This document shows, one piece after another, positions 1 through 5,502 of a stretch of DNA of 6,773 nt. Under the pieces are notes generated by a model. That model made no database searches. It saw only the letters and a list, made by a program, of their open reading frames with translations, and was not told the DNA's origin. The position numbers were made by a program, and so were the translations under genes. Origin of the DNA: SVTX01 sp045585895 (lineage in GTDB: Bacteria > Bacillota > Clostridia > Oscillospirales > CAG-272); contig JAZMZI010000063.1 in NCBI GenBank assembly GCA_045585895.1, positions 1-6,773 on the forward strand, in the 5' to 3' direction. The number at the start of each line of letters is the position of its first letter. Position 1 is the first letter of the stretch.

Positions 1-216
1 CCCTCTCGGAGTTCCGCAAGATGTGCAGAAAGCCGCGCCATCAGCAAGTACGCTTCCGCACTTCATACATACGTCCTCTTTGACAGTTTCTTTTACGGGC
101 TCTTCTTCAGGTTGCTGGACAACGACCACTTCCTCGGGTGCTTTTGATCCGCAGTTGGTGCAGAACGCCGCACCGGGTGCTATATCCGCACCGCATTGAT
201 CACATTTTTTTGGCAT
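1..216 (-). CDS. Double zinc-ribbon protein, 3' end beyond the left edge
   Basis: The ATG at 214-216 has a strong GGAGG 7 nt upstream, and the frame stays open for 72 codons to the window edge, so the C-terminus is missing. Two treble-clef/zinc-ribbon units are visible: C5-x2-C8 with C19-x2-C22, and C50-x2-C53 with C64-x2-C67. Each second pair sits in an AAFCTxCG context typical of the short zinc-ribbon family common in Bacillota. Between them lies an acidic, Val/Pro/Glu/Lys-rich linker (about residues 26-48) that is probably disordered. No signal peptide or membrane segment is seen in this part, so it starts in the cytoplasm; further domains, including membrane helices, could follow outside the window. 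It is the last visible gene of the operon, 15 bp after the large lipoprotein gene. Zinc binding is a family expectation, and the specific role is unknown. Confidence 0.85.
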   Translation of the reverse strand, partial: MPKKCDQCGADIAPGAAFCTNCGSKAPEEVVVVQQPEEEPVKETVKEDVCMKCGSVLADGAAFCTSCGTPRG

Positions 217-231
217 AATAACACCTCCGTA

Positions 232-2253
232 TCATTCATTCGGTAACATATCCGCAGTTATTCCTGCATCCGCCAAACTCTTGACCGAGGTATCGTATTT
301 AACGACCTCGATAAGGGTAAACGCGTTCTGTGCAAAGAGCAATCCCGTATCGCGGCTCAGCCAGTATTCGGCCGTGCTCTGAGTGGAGGTTATTTTGATA
401 CACTGCGAGCCGGCTATCGTCTTTGTCGTTGACTGATCTTCCACCATATAGTTCGACTTTGTATAAAAGAGATAGTTCATAGAACTCTTCAAAGCCTTAT
501 CTACGCCGTATCTGTCAAGTACTTTATCCGCCTTTATCCACATGATCGAGTCGCCTAAGCTCATACCGTTATATCTCGTCCAGGTCTTTGCGGATGCATC
601 GTACTTGAAATAGGTCTTCGACAATGCGCCGGAATCAAAATAGTAATCCTCGCCGATCTTGGTTACCTTATAGGTAATTTTGCTGTCGGGATTTGATGAA
701 TATGCGTACGTATATTCAATATAAGCGTTTGTCGGAAGCGTAAAGCCCGGTCCCTCGTATTTTTCATAATCAACGTAAAAGGTTCCGTAATTCTCGCCAA
801 ACGAAAGCGAGACTTCTACCTGATCGTAGTTATCGAAGATCATCGAGTACTTAGCTCTTTCTGATGTCTTGGTAGTTTCCTCAAAGCCTGCGGCGCGCAT
901 TGCGGCGCACCAAGTCTCAACCGCTTCGGTATCAAGGTTATTTCTGATGTAAATGTAGTTGTTCTCGACGTCAAAGACACGGCGGGGGGCTTCCGCTATT
1001 GCGGGAAGCAGCGCGGCAAACTCAGCACCGTATTGTGTCTTTATGTGCTCTGCAGGCCATTCAAGACCCGTGAGCTCTTCCTTTTCAACCGTGATCGTAA
1101 GCCGTCCGCCGTAGCTGTCGTATTCCGCGGAAACGTTTGCATAGAGCCCGTTTCCGAGATCCTTTACATAGATGTATTCATCTGTATAGTCGCCCGCGGT
1201 CTTCGCATAGCCTGCGCTCTCGATCGATGCAAGCCAAGGATCAAGCTCCTCTTCCTCGGTCCAGGTCATATATACCGCGATGTGATCGAGATATTCCGAA
1301 TATTCTCCCGGCTGCTCGTTTTTATATTCCGAGACTTCAAGCTCTTTGTAGTTGCCGCTGTAAGCGGGAAGAGCGATCGCCTTGCCGAAGAAGGCGTCTA
1401 TCTGATCGCTCGGCCAAGCGGGAAGAAGGCTTCTGTCTGTGTAATGGTAAGCAAATTCAACGTACTGCATACCGTCAAGGTCATAAAGCTCAAGCTCGAA
1501 ATATCTGCTCTCATCACTGTTGTCGATCCATTGGAGCACCGCCTCGGGTCCCCAGCTTTCTGCCTCGCCCTCGACCATCGTATAACCCGACAGTTGGGAG
1601 CTAAGAGCATCTGCAAGCGCCAGAAAGTTTTCTTCATTGAGATTTGCACTTCCGTTGAGGAGCATTCCGCCGTACTGAGCCTTTGCGCCGTCATTTGAAA
1701 GCGAGGGAAGTCCCACCGAGGTAACGAACGAAGGAAATTCGAGCTTTACGCCGGAATACTTTTCGATCTCCTTTATAAATTCGGTAGGACCCGACGTCAT
1801 TCCCTCTATCAGCTCGTTATCGGTCATTGAAAAGGCGATCGTAAGCAGGTCGCCCTCCATTGCAATAACGGCGCCGTAAAGAACCTTATCCGTCGTGCGA
1901 GAGTAGGTAAGTGTATCCTCATTGGCTTCCCAGGAGGAAAAAGCCGAAGCGATATCCGCAAAGAATTCCTCCGCATTCACCTTGGGCTCGGTCATCGTAA
2001 CCATATACATCGACATGCTCGAGCCGCCAATGGTTGCGCCCGCGTATTCCTCGGCTTCGGGAAGCGTGATCTTTACGCCGAAAACGTCTTTGATATTTTT
2101 CTCTATAGTTTCCTTGTTGTCTGAATCCTCGATGTTTTCAAAACCTTCCTGTGCCTCACCGAAGTCCTCGGAATCTTTACCGCCTCCGAGATCACAAGAG
2201 ACCATCGAAAACAACATAAACGCCACTATTAAAAACGTTAATATTTTTCTCAT
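232..2253 (-). CDS. Large secreted lipoprotein with about four tandem repeat modules and a C-terminal LolA-like domain
   Basis: This encodes a 673-residue lipoprotein; I do not recognise a named family. The N-terminus is a type II signal peptide: MRK, a hydrophobic core, then a lipobox ending SMVSC with the acylated Cys at residue 20, followed by a Gly/Asp/Glu-rich tether to about residue 50. Roughly four modules of about 100 residues follow (near 50-145, 155-270, 279-390 and 398-495). Each has a short LP-containing strand region, beta strands, an amphipathic helix (e.g. WLASIESAGY, WCAAMRAAGF) and a beta hairpin; modules 3 and 4 open with WPxxxI. Residues about 503-666 form a different beta-rich domain that resembles the neighbouring 249-residue lipoprotein. 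Very few Cys and many Tyr/Glu fit an exported protein. I place the start at ATG 2251-2253, not the in-frame TTG 15 bp upstream, because that TTG lies inside the ribosome site. The gene follows the smaller lipoprotein gene by 27 bp. Role inferred: envelope-anchored binding or scaffold protein. Confidence 0.88.
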   Translation of the reverse strand: MRKILTFLIVAFMLFSMVSCDLGGGKDSEDFGEAQEGFENIEDSDNKETIEKNIKDVFGVKITLPEAEEYAGATIGGSSMSMYMVTMTEPKVNAEEFFADIASAFSSWEANEDTLTYSRTTDKVLYGAVIAMEGDLLTIAFSMTDNELIEGMTSGPTEFIKEIEKYSGVKLEFPSFVTSVGLPSLSNDGAKAQYGGMLLNGSANLNEENFLALADALSSQLSGYTMVEGEAESWGPEAVLQWIDNSDESRYFELELYDLDGMQYVEFAYHYTDRSLLPAWPSDQIDAFFGKAIALPAYSGNYKELEVSEYKNEQPGEYSEYLDHIAVYMTWTEEEELDPWLASIESAGYAKTAGDYTDEYIYVKDLGNGLYANVSAEYDSYGGRLTITVEKEELTGLEWPAEHIKTQYGAEFAALLPAIAEAPRRVFDVENNYIYIRNNLDTEAVETWCAAMRAAGFEETTKTSERAKYSMIFDNYDQVEVSLSFGENYGTFYVDYEKYEGPGFTLPTNAYIEYTYAYSSNPDSKITYKVTKIGEDYYFDSGALSKTYFKYDASAKTWTRYNGMSLGDSIMWIKADKVLDRYGVDKALKSSMNYLFYTKSNYMVEDQSTTKTIAGSQCIKITSTQSTAEYWLSRDTGLLFAQNAFTLIEVVKYDTSVKSLADAGITADMLPNE
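769..2106 (-). repeat. Protein-level tandem modules (about four) within the large lipoprotein
   Basis: The approximate module spans are 1819-2106, 1444-1791, 1084-1419 and 769-1062. The likeness is at the level of protein pattern, not DNA identity: an opening segment of the type xxIxxxxGxxLP, strands, a 12-15 residue helix ending in a Gly/aromatic pair (AGY, AGF, SGY), then a strand pair ending in an alternating hydrophobic strand. Modules 3 and 4 are the most alike, both opening WPxxxI and with the helix ending AGY/AGF. Modules 1 and 2 are more diverged and their limits are uncertain. DNA-level decay means the duplications are old. Confidence 0.6.
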
Positions 2254-2262
2254 TGTATTTTT

Positions 2263-2266
2263 CTCC
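2263..2266 (-). promoter_or_regulatory. Ribosome binding site that fixes the start of the large lipoprotein
   Basis: Read on the minus strand the sequence is TTGGAGAAAAATACAATG. GGAG is 9 nt before the ATG at 2251-2253. The upstream in-frame TTG (2266-2268) shares its last base with GGAG and has no ribosome site of its own, so starting there would use up the Shine-Dalgarno. The resulting N-terminus MRKILTF is a normal lipoprotein leader. Confidence 0.8.
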
Positions 2267-2280
2267 AATTCAAAACGCTG

Positions 2281-3030
2281 TTACTTACCCTGCCACTCTT
2301 CCTCTGCGCCTTCATTATCGGAGGTCACGATATCAGCGCCAGAGGGAATATCGATCTTATAGGGCGTTTCAAATTTCTTGCAGGTAAATTCTGTACTTCC
2401 CGAGCCCTCGGCACCTGCAGAAGCGCCGAGCTTCCAGGAAAGGCACATACCGGTTTCAATATCTATGCAGAAGGTATATTCCATACCGTATCCGAAAAGT
2501 CCGATAGAGTAGGAGAATTGATCACATTCTCTGCCCGCCACCTTTTCGCTCGTCTTCTTCATAGGTGCGCCCTCGAACATTTTATAATTCCCGAGGTAGC
2601 CGAAAAGCGCGATCGTGTAGTAGGAACAGCTTTCTTCCATCTGCTCTCGGGTGATGCCTGCTTCTTCGTAGACGGTCTCTGTCATCAGCCACTTACCATC
2701 CTCCTGTTTGGTGTATGTAACTGCTTTGGTATCGTCCGAGAAATCAACGATAAGCTCATCGCCGTCGCCGCAATAATAAAAAGCGGTGGGGGTTTCGGCA
2801 TAGATGATCTTTTCGGCGGTGGGAGTTTCGCCTGTTTCGATATTTACGATGCTCATTTCTATGTAAATACCGTCCTCTTCCCTCATCTTCTTGAGGTTTT
2901 CTTCCATTTTCTCATAGTCGTAATCCATTGTTACACCCTCGTTGCCGCCCGTGAGTATCGATTCGAGATCGCAGGACGTAAGCGAGAGCAGCATAATAGC
3001 CGCGAGTAAAAGCGCAAACAGTCTTTTCAT
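2281..3030 (-). CDS. Lipoprotein, 249 residues, beta-rich LolA/LppX-like domain
   Basis: The signal peptide is MKRLFALLLAAIMLL followed by a good lipobox, SLTSC, with acyl-Cys at residue 20. A ribosome site AAAGGAA about 10 nt upstream supports the ATG at 3028-3030. After a short linker and a charged helical stretch (about 37-53), residues about 55-225 read as a series of amphipathic strands with a central helix (about 121-150). The motifs YYCGDGDE, VAGRECDQFSY and IDIETGMCLSWK give the pattern of half-barrel lipoproteins that bind hydrophobic ligands or measure envelope state (LolA/LppX-like), but this is a fold-level guess. The C-terminal domain of the next gene shares the order of these motifs, so the two appear paralogous. 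Four Cys remain in the mature domain (87, 135, 169 and 188) plus 196 and 217; pairing is unknown. The gene lies 18 bp after the membrane-protein gene, clearly co-transcribed. Function unknown. Confidence 0.86.
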   Translation of the reverse strand: MKRLFALLLAAIMLLSLTSCDLESILTGGNEGVTMDYDYEKMEENLKKMREEDGIYIEMSIVNIETGETPTAEKIIYAETPTAFYYCGDGDELIVDFSDDTKAVTYTKQEDGKWLMTETVYEEAGITREQMEESCSYYTIALFGYLGNYKMFEGAPMKKTSEKVAGRECDQFSYSIGLFGYGMEYTFCIDIETGMCLSWKLGASAGAEGSGSTEFTCKKFETPYKIDIPSGADIVTSDNEGAEEEWQGK

Positions 3031-3048
3031 AGTTTTTTACTTCCTTTC

Positions 3049-4137
3049 TTATTTGAGTTTTGCTCCGCAGGAGATACAGAATGCCGCTGTGGGAGCATTT
3101 TTGGTGCCGCACTGACCGCAGAAGACGGGACTCTCTGCATTTGCCGTCGGAGCGGGAGGCGGTGAGGTGGTTACAGTCTGAGGCTGAACATATTCGAAAG
3201 CAGGAGCACCAGCTGCCGCAGCTCCCGCATAAGCCATCTCGGGGTTTTCTTCCTTTCCCTTATTGAAGAGTTCCTTGAATTTGCCCGAAAGTCCGCAAAG
3301 CTTTTCATAAAGATCAAAAGTGATCTCGGTCGTCTGTGCCGCTTCCATATAACCCGCCATAGTCTGGCAGAGGATAAAGCTGTCAAGGAACGCAAACTTG
3401 ACCACCCATGTAAGCAGGCATGAGATAAGGAATGCAAGCAGTCCGCTCCAATCAAATACTCTGAAAAGCAGACCGATCGGGATAAAGATGACAATTACGG
3501 TCAGAATGACGGCAAGGATAACCTTGAGCATCGTCTTTGCCGCGTTTCCAAGCAGTTTTTTGATATTCTGTGCATAAACTACAACACCGTCACATGCGCT
3601 TTCAAATGCACCCTGTTCTTTCTTGTAGAATGTATAGCCAAGACAGCATTCGTCCACGTATCCCAAAGAGAGCTCGACAAAGAATTTTGCAAGGTCCGCA
3701 ACCTTATCCATACCGGGTATAAAATCCAGGAAATCCGCAACCTTGCCAATACCTCGCTGGATCTGCTTTACAGCACCGCTGACCAGCTTATCTACCGCAA
3801 AAAATACGTTTGAGGTGACAAATCGCTCCTTGACGTTGCCTATGCCGTATTTTACCTGATTTGCGGGAACCTCACCAGTGACAGCCGCTTCGGCAATGAC
3901 GGAAATATGCCCTGCCTTGACCATATATCCGAGATAGTGCATCACTGCAAAACGAACAACTCCGACAGCTCCGCACCAGATAAGAAATCCTACAACAATA
4001 CCTCCGTCACCGAAAAGATAGCCGATTCCAAGACAAAGTGCAAGAATAATGCCGAGGATCAGCACCATAGCTCCGCCGAGCAAGAGCTTTGCCCAACAAA
4101 AAGGCAGTGTTTTAGTGAATAATTTTCCTGCTTTCAT
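3049..4137 (-). CDS. Polytopic membrane protein with C-terminal zinc ribbon
   Basis: This is a 362-residue protein with start ATG 4135-4137, GGAGG 9 nt upstream. Hydrophobic helices lie at about 17-41, 46-70, 204-225 and 231-257, giving probably four membrane passes with both termini in the cytoplasm. The 130-residue stretch between the helix pairs (about 74-200) is amphipathic, with GIGxVKE, QRGIGKVADFLDFIPGMDKVADL and ESACDGVVVYAQNIKKLL-like segments that may lie along the membrane. A Pro/Ala-rich flexible linker (about 302-337) leads to a terminal zinc ribbon, C340-x2-C343 and C354-x2-C357, in the same FCxxCG form as in the neighbouring soluble proteins. That shared tail suggests the proteins of this operon act together or share a partner. 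It is fourth from the end of the operon, 18 bp after the TTG-started zinc-ribbon gene. No transporter signature or catalytic motif is visible, so no function is assigned. Confidence 0.85.
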   Translation of the reverse strand: MKAGKLFTKTLPFCWAKLLLGGAMVLILGIILALCLGIGYLFGDGGIVVGFLIWCGAVGVVRFAVMHYLGYMVKAGHISVIAEAAVTGEVPANQVKYGIGNVKERFVTSNVFFAVDKLVSGAVKQIQRGIGKVADFLDFIPGMDKVADLAKFFVELSLGYVDECCLGYTFYKKEQGAFESACDGVVVYAQNIKKLLGNAAKTMLKVILAVILTVIVIFIPIGLLFRVFDWSGLLAFLISCLLTWVVKFAFLDSFILCQTMAGYMEAAQTTEITFDLYEKLCGLSGKFKELFNKGKEENPEMAYAGAAAAGAPAFEYVQPQTVTTSPPPAPTANAESPVFCGQCGTKNAPTAAFCISCGAKLK

Positions 4138-4155
4138 AAAAAGTAACCTCCGTTA

Positions 4156-4995
4156 TTATCTGAATAAACTTTTAAAATTAAATGCTTGAGTAGGCTCGGT
4201 TTTTACATAATCGAAACCGCCCACAGGCTCGCCGACCGAAAAATAGATAGTTGGGGACTCCGCGCCTCCCTCGAAGCAATGCTCCGTGTCTGCACGGTAG
4301 CAAACATCTCCTATTTTTTTAAAAAGTATTTCCTCCGAAGGATACTGCCCGGCAGGGCGGAATCCTTCAGCTCGCAAAAGTGCTCGGTAATCTTCCACTG
4401 CTTTCTGCGCCAAATAGTTATTCGGGAAAGTAACGCAAAACCACAGATAACCGTCGTCCTGCTCAATGCAAGGGTCGCTTCCGCCGAGATTCCATTTAGG
4501 ATAAGCGGGAAGCTTTGCATCCCACTCTGCCATAACGCCTGCAAATTGTGCAGCAGCTCTTTGTTCCTCGGCTATCGCAGAGGGAAGTTTAGTGCCGCAC
4601 GCACTGCAAAATTTCATTCCGAGATCATTCTGCTTACCGCAACTTGTGCAGACAGCGCTTTCGGCAAGTGTCTGATCGGGCAACCTTGTACCACAACGGG
4701 GACAGAATTTGTTGTCCGCAGTTGCCGCCGTTTCGCAGGATGGGCATATCTTCATATTTTTGCTCACCTCTGTCACATATCCTTGCGCTGCGCGCTCAAG
4801 ATTTGCCATTGCACCCTCGAATCCGCCGGGGGTGCTTTGAACTGTTTGATTATTTGATGCCGAATCAAGCCTTGCAGCTGTCTTATTTGCAAGCTCGGTC
4901 GCCTTGGGTTCGACCGCTGTGCGCACTGCCTTACCGACAGCCTGACTCACGCCGCGGCTGATTCCGCGCTTTATTGCTCTTTCAAGAAAACTCAA
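4156..4995 (-). CDS. Double zinc-ribbon protein with C-terminal alpha/beta module, TTG start
   Basis: This is a 279-residue protein without signal peptide or membrane helix. Residues about 5-45 are a basic, Gly/Ala-rich amphipathic helix (RAIKRGISRGVSQAVGKAV) that could touch the membrane or self-associate. Two zinc ribbons follow: C84/C87 with C98/C101, and C116/C119 with C130/C133, the second member of each in FCxxCG form. Residues about 155-254 form a module with LPAY, a strand, the helix DYRALLRAEGF, then strands ending in TIYFSV. This matches the modules of the exported lipoprotein encoded at 232-2253, most clearly its third. The start is TTG 4993-4995, because AAAGGAGG lies just upstream at proper spacing and no Met occurs until after residue 60. 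The TTG overlaps the stop of the preceding gene as TTGA, implying translational coupling. It ends with tandem TAA codons. Presumed cytoplasmic; biochemical role unknown. Confidence 0.86.
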   Translation of the reverse strand: MSFLERAIKRGISRGVSQAVGKAVRTAVEPKATELANKTAARLDSASNNQTVQSTPGGFEGAMANLERAAQGYVTEVSKNMKICPSCETAATADNKFCPRCGTRLPDQTLAESAVCTSCGKQNDLGMKFCSACGTKLPSAIAEEQRAAAQFAGVMAEWDAKLPAYPKWNLGGSDPCIEQDDGYLWFCVTFPNNYLAQKAVEDYRALLRAEGFRPAGQYPSEEILFKKIGDVCYRADTEHCFEGGAESPTIYFSVGEPVGGFDYVKTEPTQAFNFKSLFR

Positions 4996-5339
4996 CTCTT
5001 TTCCTCCTTTTCGTTTTTGAGCTTAAGGCACTCGATGCATATTCCCTGCTCATCTGCGAAGCAATCATCGCAGACCCGTCTGCCGCAGACTGGACAGCGG
5101 TTAAAAAAGATGAGAACCTCTTTGTTTGCTCTTTCGTATGCGTCCCCATGATCGCTTAGCCACAAAAGCTCCCGCGCTCGCCGTTCGGAGGCACTTATAA
5201 AAAGCTTGGGTTTAAACGGCGGCTTGAAGCTGTAGCTGACTGCCTTGACAGGCTTTGCGCATAGATCGCAAAAAAACGTGAATTTGAATGATTCGAGATC
5301 CGAATCATCCTGATATTTTTTTGTTACAGGTTCTAACAT
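4992..5339 (-). CDS. Small protein with four CxxC pairs, first gene of the operon
   Basis: This is a 115-residue soluble protein. The start ATG 5337-5339 has AAAGGAGG just upstream (5 nt spacing). There are four CxxC pairs: C24/C27 (FFCDLC), C82/C85 (CPVCG), C90/C93 (VCDDC) and C101/C104 (ICIEC). Eight cysteines in this order could hold two zinc ions, with the three C-terminal pairs resembling a RING/FYVE-like cross-braced or tandem knuckle arrangement. The central part (about 35-78) contains a basic-aromatic loop and a probable helix (SERRARELLWLSDHGDAYERANKE) with His64 as a possible extra ligand. The charged C-terminus (KLKNEKEEKS) overlaps the next start codon by 4 bp. There is no signal peptide, so it is cytoplasmic. 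I do not recognise the family: a metal-binding adaptor is the simplest reading, and DNA or RNA binding cannot be excluded. It is the first gene after the predicted promoter at 5414-5422. Confidence 0.83.
   Translation of the reverse strand: MLEPVTKKYQDDSDLESFKFTFFCDLCAKPVKAVSYSFKPPFKPKLFISASERRARELLWLSDHGDAYERANKEVLIFFNRCPVCGRRVCDDCFADEQGICIECLKLKNEKEEKS
5003..5007 (-). promoter_or_regulatory. Ribosome binding site for a coupled TTG start
   Basis: The minus strand reads AAAGGAGGAAAAGAGTTGA. GGAGG is 7 nt before TTG 4993-4995, and the whole site lies inside the last codons of the upstream gene (KEEKS-stop). The TTGA overlap is the non-ATG counterpart of the common ATGA stop/start, so ribosomes finishing the upstream gene can reinitiate here. 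Confidence 0.8.
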
Positions 5340-5413
5340 TGCTGCCTCCTTTCACGGGATATATAAACACGGCCTGACGCTATCCTTTAACGGATGACCG
5401 CTTTTATGACTTA

Positions 5414-5422
5414 ATTATACCA
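5414..5422 (-). promoter_or_regulatory. Extended -10 promoter of the six-gene operon
   Basis: On the minus strand TGGTATAAT is present: a perfect TATAAT (5414-5419) with the TGn extension (5420-5422). The predicted transcription start is near 5407, giving a leader of about 68 nt before the ATG at 5339. At the -35 distance (about 5437-5442) there is only TACTTT, a poor match, and the region holds T-runs of 8 and 7. A strong extended -10 with no -35 suggests dependence on an activator or basal extended -10 use. It is the only clear promoter before the operon. Confidence 0.65.
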
Positions 5423-5473
5423 AAAAAAACGCAAAAAAAGTACCTACCGCAGGGGGGTAAAGCGGTAGGTACT
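5422..5473 (-). terminator. Rho-independent terminator of the membrane LuxR-type gene
   Basis: There is a perfect 12-bp inverted repeat: arms 5439-5450 and 5462-5473 (AGTACCTACCGC and its complement), with an 11-nt loop carrying six consecutive C on the minus strand. On the minus strand it is followed by T-runs (about 5433-5439 and 5422-5429, split by GCG). It lies 29 bp after the stop of the regulator gene. On the plus strand the hairpin is followed by GTGTATTTTTT, a weaker tract, but no plus-strand gene needs it. Confidence 0.85.
5441..5459 (-). promoter_or_regulatory. Candidate LuxR-type operator (19-bp imperfect dyad)
   Basis: The minus strand reads TACCCCCCTGCGGTAGGTA: half-sites TACCCCCC and GGTAGGTA around TGC, six of eight positions symmetric. 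A third half-site, TACCTACC, lies 12 bp further upstream (5464-5471). The dyad centre (5450) is about 43 bp before the predicted transcription start at 5407, close to the -42.5 position used by LuxR-type activators overlapping the -35. The adjacent gene encodes a LuxR-type regulator. The site coincides with the terminator hairpin, so symmetry alone does not prove operator use. Confidence 0.4.
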
Positions 5474-5502
5474 GTGTATTTTTTGAATAATTTATTGCTT
5501 TT

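Noticed and set aside
1033..1698. Long open frames on the plus strand opposite the large lipoprotein gene (also 1137-1604 and 1922-2362)
   Set aside because: They lack ribosome sites, have Cys/Arg/Ser-rich compositions typical of antisense reading, and lie wholly or mostly opposite a gene with a clear signal peptide and domain structure.
1904..1910. GTAGGTA, resembling the octamers of the candidate operator
   Set aside because: It is a single partial half-site inside a coding region with no partner and no promoter nearby; a chance match.
2518..3009. Plus-strand open frame opposite the 249-residue lipoprotein
   Set aside because: It mirrors a gene with good start, lipobox and operon spacing, and has no ribosome site or recognisable domain.
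5340..5407. Possible riboswitch or leader structure in the 5' leader of the operon
   Set aside because: Only a weak ATCC/GGAT pairing around a six-base loop is visible, with no known conserved core and no second terminator; the leader is too short for most riboswitch classes.
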